Source: Sambucus nigra (lineage: Eukaryota; Streptophyta; Magnoliopsida; Dipsacales; Adoxaceae). From it: DNA of 64,000 bases. Location: assembly GCA_949130495.1 (NCBI GenBank), contig OX422207.1:709066456-709130455 (forward strand), read 5' to 3'. The translations under genes and the position numbers were made by a program. The notes below the pieces were generated by a model. It was not told the DNA's origin. It saw only the letters and a program-made list of their open reading frames with translations, and did no database searches. Positions 47,523-58,172 of this stretch are shown in pieces (positions within the stretch are counted from its first letter, which is position 1; each line of letters opens with the position of its first letter).

Positions 47523-48010
47523 TGCATACAAAATTTATTCATCTACGTGGAACAATGAGAAATGGATCATGTGCTCCTATGTACTACCCTAGTTGGCTTG
47601 GTCGGCTCTTGAAGCACTTAGTCGGCCAGCAGGCCGACCAACCTCATGAATTTGAACCATCAAAAATAGCAAAGGTTACTCGGATGGAATAGCTATAAGC
47701 ACTGAATATCAATAATATTATTTGTTGTATACAAATGTAAATGCCTAAATATATAAAGACATTCCATCTCTTGGGTTCCTAACTAGTATAAATGCATGAA
47801 CTCCCTTAACTCAACAAGACGATTTAATCCAGCGCAGATACACCCAATATTGAGCTATTGTAATCACCTGAAATAATACAAATAGTGGACGTAAGCTTTT
47901 ATTATAGCTGAACCACTTTAAAAAACTTTGTTTGTTGTGTGTTTGCTTTGCTTGTTTATCTTTATTTATCTGTGGTTATAAATTTGGACCCCCTCCATTT
48001 TGAGACATCA
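47523..48010 (+). repeat. Element A 3' LTR
   Basis: 488 bases, starting TGCATACAAAATTTATTC and ending GAGACATCA. It pairs with 17865-18350 throughout, with frequent substitutions. A TATAAATGCATG box is at 47787. Confidence 0.85.
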
Positions 48011-49348
48011 ATAATTGGCTCAAACTTAATCTTATAAGGGAAAATATTTATTGGACTTAAATCAAGGATGAAAACTAAATAATATTTAACTCAAACTCTA
48101 AATGACCATTTTATTGATTTTCAAAGTGGATTCTTAATTTAGAACCAAAAAAATTTCCACCTTTTTTTTTAAATCAACCATTATTAGATCTATTAATTCT
48201 TTAATAAACAAGTAAGATGAGTGGCGCAACAAAACAATCCCCTCATTTCAGTTTAACAATTTTTAAATCAAACCTAAAGAGTTATGAAACGATAATTAAC
48301 TTCTTTCCATATTTATAGAAGTTGATAGTCATATAATCAGACTTGTAATTCACTATTACGGTGGAGTAATGTTTTTTGTACAAAGGCTCGATGCTTAACG
48401 ATGTATACTTTTTTAGGGTGGATAGAATTTTGGTTTATTACTTTTCATTATCGCAAACTAAAATTATCAAAAAATTAGTGGTTATTTTTTGTTTACACAT
48501 TTTAAAACCTTATTTACTGAAATTAGCATACCAAAGTTAAATACCGACACTACCGTCTGATATACCCATTTAGTATTTTAAAAACATTATATCATATTTT
48601 ATAATTTATATCATTAGTTAAACTCATTTCAAAAGTTAATATCACAGTGTGATATCTTTATTTTTAGAAAGTATAAAAGTTTTTTCAAATTAAGAACTCA
48701 TGTGTATTCATTTGTTGTCTCCAGAAAAACTCTTTTCAATTTTTATGTGAGCAATCTGGTTCTACACTTAAATAATTCGATATCTTATGTATACGACGTA
48801 TAACATATATTTAGTTAATATAAATTCCTTTTGAAAATTGAAATTGATTAAACATAATCAATAAAACTAAGCAAAAAAATGAAGAAAACCGAAAATAGAA
48901 TAACAAAACTAATGAGATTATCAAAAGAAAAATTTATCAAAAATACCGAAATATCAAACGGTTTGGTAATGGTAAGAGTTTGTGAAAAATAAAAAATCGA
49001 ACGTAACAAAAAGATTTGGTATGGTATTAATATACCCCAAATACCGACCAAACCGATGGATAATCTACCTTAATACTTCATCTTTTCCTTAGTGGAGGGA
49101 GAAATAGAAACCTCAATAATACAATTGTGAAAATGAATGAAAAAGATATTTCAATTTAGGAAGTAGCATCGTAAATTTTATGTGAATGCATGTACTATAG
49201 CGTACAGTTTTTAGTAACATGTCAATTATTAAAAGTGGTCATAATAATTAGTGAATGTGTACAAAATATTAAACCGCATTCAAAGTATGAAACTATTTTT
49301 ATTCTAAAGGTGGTGTGATAAAAAGTGAAACACAAAATAGAGAGTTAC
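48011..49348. other. Intergenic DNA right of the nest
   Basis: AT-rich, with no gene recognised. Around 48940-49060 there are several AAACCGA/TTTGGTAT-like words (for example CAAACGGTTTGGTAATGG), a common type of plant dispersed-repeat debris that I could not delimit. Confidence 0.5.
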
Positions 49349-49351
49349 TAA

Positions 49352-49804
49352 GAGCATGTCCAATGGTGATTTTTGACGAAAGGCACTACAAATTCAAAAG
49401 GTCATTTTAACTTTCGTCAGTGTATGTCTTTGCAATGGTGAAAGAGTTTGATATGGCAAAATAATTCCTACGAATATTTGTTATTCGTAGGAAACAAAGT
49501 TAATATTTCTTACGAACAACAGAAGTTCGTAGGAACTCTTACGAACTTCTGTTGTTCGTAAGAACCCAAAAAATATGATAAAAAAAATATTTATATTTCC
49601 TACGAACTTTTGTTCTTCGTAAGAATTCTTACGAACTTCAGAAGTTCGTAAGAACCCTTTACAAATTCTCTAGCCAATTTGTATCTTTAGAGAACCACTG
49701 CAAATCGACACACAGAATTTGTTCACTTATTCCCACCACTACAGACGTCCGAATTTGTAAACATACAAATTTTCTTGGCATGTAGCCTCCCATTGTGGAT
49801 GCTC
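49352..49804. mobile_element. MITE, PIF/Harbinger-like, with strong internal hairpins
   Basis: 453 bases. The ends are GAGCATGTCCAATGG and CCATTGTGGATGCTC, inverted repeats with a few mismatches. Both sides carry TAA (49349-49351 and 49805-49807), the target preference of PIF/Harbinger elements. It has no coding capacity. Inside are several inverted repeats built from TTCTTACGAAC and GTTCGTAAGAA. Confidence 0.8.
49507..49564. repeat. Perfect 25-bp inverted repeat (hairpin) inside the MITE
   Basis: The arm at 49507-49531 is the exact reverse complement of 49540-49564, with an 8-base loop. A second near-perfect palindrome of about 29 bases lies near 49625-49654. RNA from either strand would fold into a stem long enough for a small-RNA precursor. 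Such processing is inference. Confidence 0.9.
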
Positions 49805-50897
49805 TAAGCTTTGGTAATAATATCACATGGCAACCATTTACTAGGCTGGTAGATTCAAGTCCATCGTTGACATTAAATTACCCTGTCGGTTTTGAGACCC
49901 TAACTCACATACATGAAACATTAAAAATAAAGAAAAGATCTCTCATGACAATCTTGCGTAAATAATAGTTGGGACTGAACAAAATATGTTTTGTTCCGTA
50001 GTATGTAACGTAGTCAAATACTCTATCATCTTATAATGGAATCAATTTAAGGTTATAATATCCTACAAAGGAATTTTCTTATGAAGTTGTTCCTCCATAT
50101 TTGGAAGTGTTACATACAAAATCGAAATTGAAAAATGAACAGTTGTTAGTTATTTTAGCCCGTGATGGTGGGAATGGGAAGACTATTTTAGCTGATTAAA
50201 TAATTGTCAAAAACGAAGGTTGCCTCAATATATATCACACATAATAGATATATACATACGTATTTGTGTGAAGGTACAGCTAAAATTTTAGGGATCACAA
50301 CTTCACAAACGAGTTTTTATGATGTTTAAAGAATATTTTATGACCTCGGCAAGACTGCAAAGTCCTTTTATGTGGGGCATGTGATCCACAACGGGTTGAC
50401 AATTATAGGTAGTGGCATTTTTTCAACAAATTTATGGTTAGCAAAGGATGGTGATACGGACAAAATTAACACTGTTTTGTCACTAATATATACGTGGGAA
50501 CTTTCATGTTATGCAATTAAAGTTGTTGAACTGAGGAAATCCATTTGATAATGGATCTCGACAGTTCTGGCATTCATTTTTTTTATCACTTAGTCTAAAT
50601 TTTTATACAAAATTATATATTCTTAAATTTATAATAAAATGTTATTGAACATATAATGAGTATTTTAATTCAAGTTGTGTTGTACATTTGTAATTTATAA
50701 AAAAGGTTTAATATTGAATTTTTATTCTTTGAATCTTTTACTTATAAAATAAATCGTATGATTTATATATAAGGACATACTTTAATCCTTTTTCTTGTCA
50801 GTTTACAAAAGGAAAGAACTCGAGATACAACCGACTAAATAAGGTGCGATTAAGTGATCCGTCATTGGCTTGAAACGTATACAAGTATTAGTTCTAT
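49805..50897. other. Intergenic DNA with an unrecognised exon-like remnant
   Basis: Two open stretches in different frames lie at about 50059-50199 (46 codons) and 50330-50551 (73 codons). They are less AT-driven than their surroundings and lack start codons. The first contains LLVILARDGGNGKT; the second contains FYVGHVIHNGLTIIGSGIFS. I do not recognise them. They may be pieces of a decayed host gene or of a transposon. The rest is AT-rich. Confidence 0.35.
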
Positions 50898-50910
50898 CAC
50901 TACACCAAAA
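50898..50910 (+). repeat. CACTA-2 left terminal inverted repeat
   Basis: CACTACACCAAAA, identical to the CACTA-1 terminus and the exact reverse complement of 60671-60683. Confidence 0.95.
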
Positions 50911-50914
50911 TTGT

Positions 50915-51135
50915 CGGATTGTCACGGCCATTGACCGTGACAAGTCAAACTTGTCATGATCAATGATCATTACAAGTCTAGGGGTGACAACTATTTTTGT
51001 CACGGACTAGTCACGGTCAAAGACCTTGACGAGTTCATTAGACTTGTCACGGTCTTTGACCTTGACAAGTTTTGTCACGGTTAAAGACCGTGACAAACCA
51101 ATGACAAACCCTAAAATAATTGTCACCGTCAAAGA
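50915..51135. repeat. CACTA-2 left subterminal repeats
   Basis: At least five units, many of them palindromic, for example GTCACGGCCATTGACCGTGAC (split: GTCACGGCC, ATTGACC, GTGAC) near 50921. TTGTCACGGTCTTTGACC lies near 51043 and GTCACGGTTAAAGACCGTGAC (split: GTCACGGTTA, AAGACCGTGAC) near 51074. These are the likely TNPA-type binding array. Confidence 0.8.
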
Positions 51136-51654
51136 AAAAAAAATTACTGGCCAGTATGACCACTGCCATTGCCCTGCAGTATATTTGTACTTGTTATAGC
51201 AAAATTGTACATGTTCAAACAACATATATTCAAATAAAATAGAAAGAATGCACTAAATCATTGCATATATAATTCCATATCCAAATAAAATAGAAATACA
51301 ATCCATATCCAAACCAAAATGTAACAAATCAAAAAAATACAAATATAATCTAAGTGTCCAAATAAAATAGATACAAATAAGTAGGTTGGAGGAGGAAGGG
51401 AGCCCACACGATAAACGCATTGAGACAACCCTAAATATGCACCACACAACATTATTCGCGCACCCACAATGCGAAGTTCTCCATTTTGGGTATCACATGT
51501 GTGACGAGTACCTGGACCTCGATGTTTTGAAGGATACATCCATGAACCCACATACCCAGGAGGGTTCTCGGGTTTCTCAACCCCCTCGCTATCCACTGGC
51601 CATCATATATTTCGAGTAGAAACACGCTCGGCCAACCTATTGTTTATATAGGCC

Positions 51655-53100
51655 ACTAGACGGGAGCCAAGATGGGAACCGAATCATCAAGCGACGAGTC
51701 TGGACGTATCAACGATGAAGCAATGACACCCACGTCCTCGTCCACGTCCACCTCCTCCTCCACCGTCTTCTCCTTCCCCTTCCCCTGCCCTTGTCGTTTC
51801 CCAACTCACGCTTCATGAAGGCGTACATATCTAGGATCATCGCTCCAACCTTGATAGCTTCTCGTTATGCGTGTCCACCTCATGAGCCAACTTAGTATTA
51901 CTCATCTCCATTCCGATGATCCTAGACTTTCCCACCCAGGAGCTCACCCCCTAGTCGTCCCCTTGCGTTCAACACCGAGCACTTGGCTGAGTGCATCCGT
52001 AGCCAAAGATGCCTTGTCATCATCAGACTCTAACTCATGTACTTCCTTAAGCTTTGCCTCAAACGACAGATATCACATGATTAGTTAATTTAGTAAATAA
52101 AAAATTATAACGTATTTAACAACAAATAAACATTTATAACTTACAATCATGGACGCGAGGATCGGGGACACATCCTTGTCCTTTCACTTCTTCTTCTGAA
52201 TTGCCACATAGGCATCGAGCCTATGTGGCCTACCCAGGGCCACTCCCCGTCTCTTGAAATAAAATAATGCAAAATTAGTAAGTAACATAAAATAAAATAA
52301 TGCAGAATAACATAAAACTATAATTATAGAAAAATAAAACTTGCCATCCTATTCTCCTCCTCGGTGTAAGACGTCCGCCACGAGTAGTGCACGTCCGTCT
52401 CTTTCGCCCAGTTCTCCCTCCCCGATTGGCGAGATGCCAATTGTCGCTCCTCAATCTCATTGTCAATGAACTTTTGCCACTTTGCCAATGCGATTGGCTA
52501 CTTCGGCGGGACAATCTCACGCAGTCTAAGAATGGAGTTCCGAATCTTTTCAAAGTATTGGGCCCACAATTTTTTCTTCCACGTCTTATGTTGTTCCCTT
52601 AACTGCTCCAACATGGAATCACAGAGTTGTGGGGGCATGCCGAATTGTTCCTGTCAAACAAATACAAAATAAAAAGAAAGTAATTATTAGTTGCTAATAA
52701 ATATAAATATAAATTAAATATAAATATAAATATAAATATAAATATAAATATAAATATAAATATAAATATAAATATAAATATAAATATAAATATAAATATA
52801 AATATAAATATAAATTGAAATTGAAATTGAAATATAAATATAAATATAAATATAAAAATAAATATAAATATAAATATAAATATAATACTTGTATTGCCTC
52901 CCATATAGCCAACTTGAGCTTATTTGGCAGCTCCCTCCAACTAGTTACCCCGAGCCGATAATCGTCTTCACCAACTCGAGGGATCTAGCCAATATTCTTG
53001 TCTTGTTCTCAACGGCCGATCCCAATTTTTCCCATTTTGGGAGCCTAGGGGCTGAGGAGCCCTCGTCACCTCCACTGCCGCCAAGCCCTGAAGAAGTCAT
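51655..53100 (-). pseudogene. CACTA-2 Transposase_24-type (TNPA-like) gene, decayed
   Basis: Starts MTSSGLGGSGGDEGSSAPRL at 53100, right after an acceptor-like TTTACAG|AAA. The reading is LPKWEKLGSAVENKTRILAR and then WRELPNKLKLAIWEAIQ. An AT-rich intron follows (about 52885 to 52650, filled by a hexamer repeat). The core resumes with EQFGMPPQL, LREQHKTWKKKLWAQYFEKI, RNSILRLREIVPPK and WRTSYTEEENRM. It is collinear with the CACTA-1 copy and ends near APV. Stops in later exons suggest a pseudogene. The family binds subterminal repeats and acts with TNP2 in transposition. Confidence 0.75.
52696..52883. repeat. Hexamer repeat (AAATAT)n in an intron of CACTA-2
   Basis: About 30 copies of a 6-base unit, interrupted near 52817-52830 by ATTGAAATTGAAATTG. 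On the transposon's coding strand it is TTTATA or ATTTAT. CACTA-1 has only a few such units at the same intron (about 5097-5135). Confidence 0.95.
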
Positions 53101-53415
53101 TTTCTGTAAAAAATGTTGTTATTAGTACAAATTCAAATGAATTAGAAGAATATAAAGCACTAATCATATTATAATAAAACACTGACAACTCCGAATTAAT
53201 GCACTAAACTGATTAAGTACAAATGAATTAAAAGTATTAAACTGATGTTCCATAATAGTAAAACACTAGAATAATACACCCACTGGACATGGACTTTGAA
53301 TTAATGCTTAAGAATTAAATCTAAATATTATATGAAGTAAACTTATCAAGTACAAATGAATTAAAAGCATTAAACTAATGTTCGATAATTGGAATACTTA
53401 TTACAAATATAAAAA

Positions 53416-56400
53416 TTATTTCAAATTCGGGTTATCATAAAAAATGGATTGATATTCGGTAGGAACAACCAAGTCATCCACACTATTATTTAGACGCTTT
53501 GGCGTATGTAGGACGATTGACCACGGATCGTTATTGATATACATCTAGTAAAACACTTGCTTGAACTTTTGAAATGCACAAACAAATGGCTCACCGCTCA
53601 CGTGTTCATTGCCCTTCAACTTGGACAAGTCAACCATTATCAAATTGGTGTCAGGATCAACTTTACAAGCATTTTTATCCTCAACCCTTACCTAATCACA
53701 GTAAAATACAACCTCTTTGAAGCTTACATACTCCAATTCAAATATATTTTGAATTACACCATAGTATGTCATTTCAGCTTCAATGAGGTTTTTATCTTTC
53801 GCGCTCTCTCGAAAGAAAGTAAGTGCCTTGTATGAAATGCCCGAGTTCTGTACATTTATATTTTCCTCTTACACCCTTGCACCGAATACGTAACCATTCA
53901 ATCAATACTTATTATACTCTTATGACAGGAACAAGGGTCAAGCGACTAGACGAGCAAGCCTTGGTGACGCATCGCCCGTCATTAAGAGCTGAGAATATAG
54001 ATAAATTAACTAGGTTAGTTGTAAAGTTTTATTGTAATGTAACATGATATAAAAACCATTTCCATTATAATCACCTCATGTGACAACCACTGCTTAAATT
54101 CCCTATCTGATTGTGACATTATTTTTCGTCTTTTATTATTCTCACAAGCTTCATATTTTCTGCATAAAATTAATGTGACAAACGTATTAAAAAATTAATC
54201 ATTTATAAAATAATCTAAAATAATGTAAAACTTAAAATAATTTAAACTTACTTTTTCCATTCTTCGATATCTTTACGTGTGTCAAATAGATAACGAACTA
54301 CTTGTTCATGTTGCAAAATCGTTAATTTCACTCGTTTTTCCATCACATGACCACCCTCATCGACGAACTCATCAATGTCCTCAACGTTGGTCGTGTATAG
54401 ATTGATGACTCAAAGGTTATGTATTCCTCTCCAATTAATCCGACAATGTATCGTGTATTCTCAACATAATCTTTGAAAACTTTCATTAATCTTTCAAACG
54501 GATACATCCACCGATATATAACTGGACCAATCGTAAAAAAATGCCTCGTTGCATAGGTGTACCAACAAGTTAACACTTATGTCAAAGAATGATGGGGGAA
54601 AATACTTCTCGAGCACACAAATCACTTAGGTCACGCCAATTTTGTGGACACTATGTGTTCTTAATTGACTACCTTCTCACATAAAAGTTAGAAGAAGATA
54701 CTAATTTGCATAATAGCCCTCCGCAAATCCTTGTTCTTGGAGAAACAATGTTTAAACACTAGAGGAACTAGTTGCATGATTACATGCCAATCGTGGGACT
54801 CACACTTATGTAAATCATAGGTATTATAATTCATAATCCTTTGCAAGTGGGACGAAAAATTAGATAGAACCTTCAAAACATATATTGTATCTAAAAGTAC
54901 CTTCCTTTCCTTACTCATCAATGTAAACGCACCAGGGGAAATTATTTTCCTTCCCCTACTATCTTCTTTCAACCATAGTTGTGGATTAAGTTTCAACGAT
55001 TTAAGGTCTTTTCGTGCATTTTATCCATCCTTCGAATGACTCCCCCTAAGGCATATGCCCAGAATATGTTAAACGATGTTCTTCTCTGCGTGAATCACAT
55101 CCAATACATGGCGCACCGGGTTATTGTTCCAATAAGGCAAGTCAAATAAAATTGATCTCCTAGACTATGCATTTCTTGTCTGAGTTTCATTCCAAGTTGG
55201 GGTCTTCTTATGCTTGACATTCTTAAATTTAGGATTCTAAACTGGCATATTAGGGCCACAATCAGAAGATTTACTTTCAATTTATGAACCTAGAAGTTTT
55301 CTCGGCGGTAGCCTATATTTAACCCCGCCTAGTAAAAAATTGGAACCTTTCTCACATATGAAACTATGAGTGGGGGGGTAAAAACCTCATATGGAAATGG
55401 TATACATTTTTTGAGCTAGCAGGGAGACGCAAAGATTCAGTCTCCTCTCAACAAATAGGACACCCCAAATAACCATGTACTACACAACCGGATAATGTCC
55501 CATAAGCTGAAACATCATGAATTGCCCGCATCAACATAGCTTTCAACGTAAACACTTCTTATCTAAAAAATTCAAATGCTTGCACACCCTCTTCCCACGA
55601 CTCATTTAATTCTTCTACCAAAGGTGCCAAGTAGATATAGATTTCATCACTTGGTTCCTTTGGCCTAGGTATCAATAAAGACAACATAAAAAATTCAGGT
55701 CTCATACACTGTGAAGGATGGAGATTGAGTGGGGCTAAAATCACTGGCTATACACTCTAATTGGTTCTTAAATTTCCAAATGGATTGAAACCATCGATTG
55801 ATATTGCCAAACAAATGTTAAATAGTTTCAAGAAAAATAGGGATAATCATAACTCATCCTCCTCCAAGTTTTAGAATCAATAGGACGACGCATGAGATTA
55901 TCCCCTACTTCTGCCCTATCATGCCAGGTCATTGCCTCCGCTATCCATGGTACTGTGAAAAATGGATTTAATCTAGTACCATCAGGAAAACATTTCAACA
56001 CTTTTTGAGGAACTTTTGAGCTTGTTCCTTCCTTTCCAATAGATTGGACATATATATGTTCATCGCATACTAGACACCAATCGATATTTTCATACTCCTT
56101 TCGATATAGTATGCAGTCATGCACACAACCATGAATTGATTTACACTTCATTCCCAAACCTTTCAAACTGTTATTCATAACAAGATATCTATTTGGAAGT
56201 GTATTATCCTTGGGTAGCAAGCCTTTCACTGAATTCAGAAATCCTGTTACGCTACTACCAGATAAACCGTATTTAAACTATGCAAATAACCCACATCATG
56301 TAAAGTTGTTTGATCTTTCTCACAACCAGAGTATAAATGTTAGGTCGCCATAAATTTTAAACTTTGGTAGTCATTGTCAAGGTTTATCCTGATATCTTCA

Positions 56401-56831
56401 TGAGAACCTGAACCTTGTATATCTTCAGTAACCTCATTCTCTTCCACTTCATGAACTCCGTATGCATCATCAACTAAAGTCTTTAGCATATTATAATCTC
56501 CATTGTCCCCTTGTACATCTATCGTACTTGTTGAAGGTTGTTGTGAAGGTTCCTCGGGTACAAAAGGAACTCTTGATTTCTCGTGAAAACTCAAAAATCG
56601 ATAACTATCTTGCATACCCCATCTTAACAAATGTTGTTCAACTGTTTTCCAGTCAAACACCATACCATTCTCACACCTAGCACACGGACACAAAATTTTT
56701 TCATCATTATGACATCTTTTTGCATATTTCATAAATTCATTAGCTCCTCTACGAAACACATCCCCTAATCTATTTGTTTCACCCATCCACTCTTTATATT
56801 TAGGATATCCTATCACATATACTGTAAACAA
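53416..56831 (-). pseudogene. CACTA-2 TNP2-type transposase, decayed
   Basis: Domains are in order on the minus strand. First is a transposase-associated N-terminus with EWMGETNRL, FMKYAKRC and CPCARCEN (about 56780-56680). The Transposase_21 core follows with KSIHGCVHDCILYRKEYENI, then SKTWRRMSYDYPYFS (about 56130-55830), then NLHPSQCMRPEFFML and APLVEELNESWEEGVQAF. The middle reads ESHDWHVIMQLVPL. The DUF4218 region has YRWMYPFERLMKVFKDYV (about 54515), and a DUF4216 tail ends INNDPWSIVLHTPKR and NPNLK with TAA at 53418-53416. The enzyme would cut CACTA ends in the nucleus. More than ten stops and shifts break it. Its length fits a full-size gene, so the decay is by point changes rather than large deletion. 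Confidence 0.85.
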
Positions 56832-57012
56832 TCATCTATTATAGGTAAGAGGCGTATATTGGTGGATTAGTATAAACAAAAGTGCGAACGCTTAGTTCCC
56901 ATTAGTATAAACAATCACATATTACTTGTTGTATAAAATTTATAGTATGTTTCATTTAATTATGTCTTATTTATATTCGATTTTTAAATTTCAAATTCAA
57001 TTTATAATATTA

Positions 57013-57640
57013 ACTCGTATTTTCTCCATCTCCTCTAAAGGGTGAGTGGTTCTATCCCATTCAAGACCGCATATTTTTACAATATACTTAATAGCTCATG
57101 CACATTGTTCCAATTTGAGGAAAATTCGATAGCATATCCCCATAGTTCTCTAAGCACACGATGTAGATTCGCAAGTGTGAGTGGTATTTCATTTGATAAT
57201 TGAAATAACACTTAACATTGCATCATCTAGTATGTACCAAGCGAACATTAAGATACGACTACAGAACTTCCTCCAAAAGTAACAAGTTTAAGACACTAAG
57301 AATATTATTATACAGAACTATGCAATCCCAAACTGTCCAAATGAGACAATTCGAGAGATCTCAGTACAGGGGTAAATACTGTCGAACGGGTCTAAGGGTT
57401 ATTGAATGCATACGCATAAGAACTAGAAGGCTAGTATCTATGCGCATTATGTGTAATTTCAAGTATTTTCATTTAATTATCATAATTCCGTGGTCGTGCC
57501 ACTCTCAAACGCTTCGTGACACAAAGTAATTTTAGAAAAAAGTTGAAAACTCACCCTCCCCGATCTTGAAAATAATCCAGTGGTCGTGCCACTTCCAAAC
57601 CTAAGCAACCCAATAAATTAAGACAATATAATTATTTATG
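57013..57640 (-). other. CACTA-2 leader region conserved with CACTA-1
   Basis: Noncoding, upstream of the transposase start. It matches CACTA-1 3480-4130 in inverted orientation. A short duplication of GTGGTCGTGCCACT occurs near 57491 and 57580. Confidence 0.65.
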
Positions 57641-58159
57641 GATTTATTTGTGGGAATTAAATTAAGGATTTAAAAAAATTAAACAACCAACTTCCATATC
57701 CAACCAGATCCGCCCAATAGAATCCAACAACAAATACAAACCAATAAATGTGTATCCCGTACTCCTTATAATTCATCTCCTCAATTAATTCAACATCTAA
57801 GATAGGGGGAGAAATGGTATCTAATCCTATTGTAATCGTATCTTAATTTGGGGGAGATTTAACTTAGGGGGAGTCGCTATCTTCTTAGGTTGATCATAGT
57901 TGATAAAGGGTAGAATTAGTTAAGGGGGAGTAATTTTTCTATTGCATTAAATATTTTGATATTCCCTATGCGTTTAATGTGTTTTCTTAAGTGTGCAGGA
58001 ATTCCTCTATATAGTTGGAATTTTCACCGGCAAAGATTTTGATCCTTTGGGTTGTGTGAGTCAAGCATTATCTTTTTATTTTCGATGGGACTTTTTTTCA
58101 GTCTAGTAGAGCTTGACGGCCCTTTAGGATTTTTATTTGGTTTTTGTCCCGGAATAGCC

Positions 58160-58170
58160 AAAGGGGGAGA
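58160..58170 (+). other. Polypurine tract of the copia fragment
   Basis: AAAGGGGGAGA, two bases before the LTR start. It is a standard copia arrangement and fixes the orientation as plus. Confidence 0.75.
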
Positions 58171-58172
58171 TT

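Larger units (their letters stand above)
17865..48010 (+). mobile_element. Element A: Ty3/gypsy retrotransposon, Tat-like, outermost layer of the nest
   Basis: LTRs of 486 and 488 bases flank the element. The primer-binding site is at 18357 and the polypurine tract at 47501-47516. The gag, reverse transcriptase, double RNase H and integrase remains are all on the plus strand. A long 3' region with antisense frames precedes the right LTR. A second (archaeal-type) RNase H before integrase and a long 3' region are Tat features. Without insertion B the element would be about 10.3 kb. No target duplication is seen (GTTAG on the left, ATAAT on the right). The two LTRs differ clearly by eye, suggesting an old insertion. 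Confidence 0.85.

Noticed and set aside
49400..49700. Direct-repeat cluster as a CRISPR-like array
   Set aside because: The repeats are inverted copies within a MITE with terminal repeats and TAA target copies; there are no spacers of regular length.
50150..50200. DGGNGKT as a nucleotide-binding P-loop of a resistance gene
   Set aside because: The first glycine of GxxxxGK is missing, the frame stops shortly after and no other NB-ARC motif is near.
52599..52912. Open frames of 72-101 codons over the AAATAT repeat
   Set aside because: They read only Ile-Phe or Leu-Tyr repeats produced by the hexamer and lie in an intron of a transposon gene.
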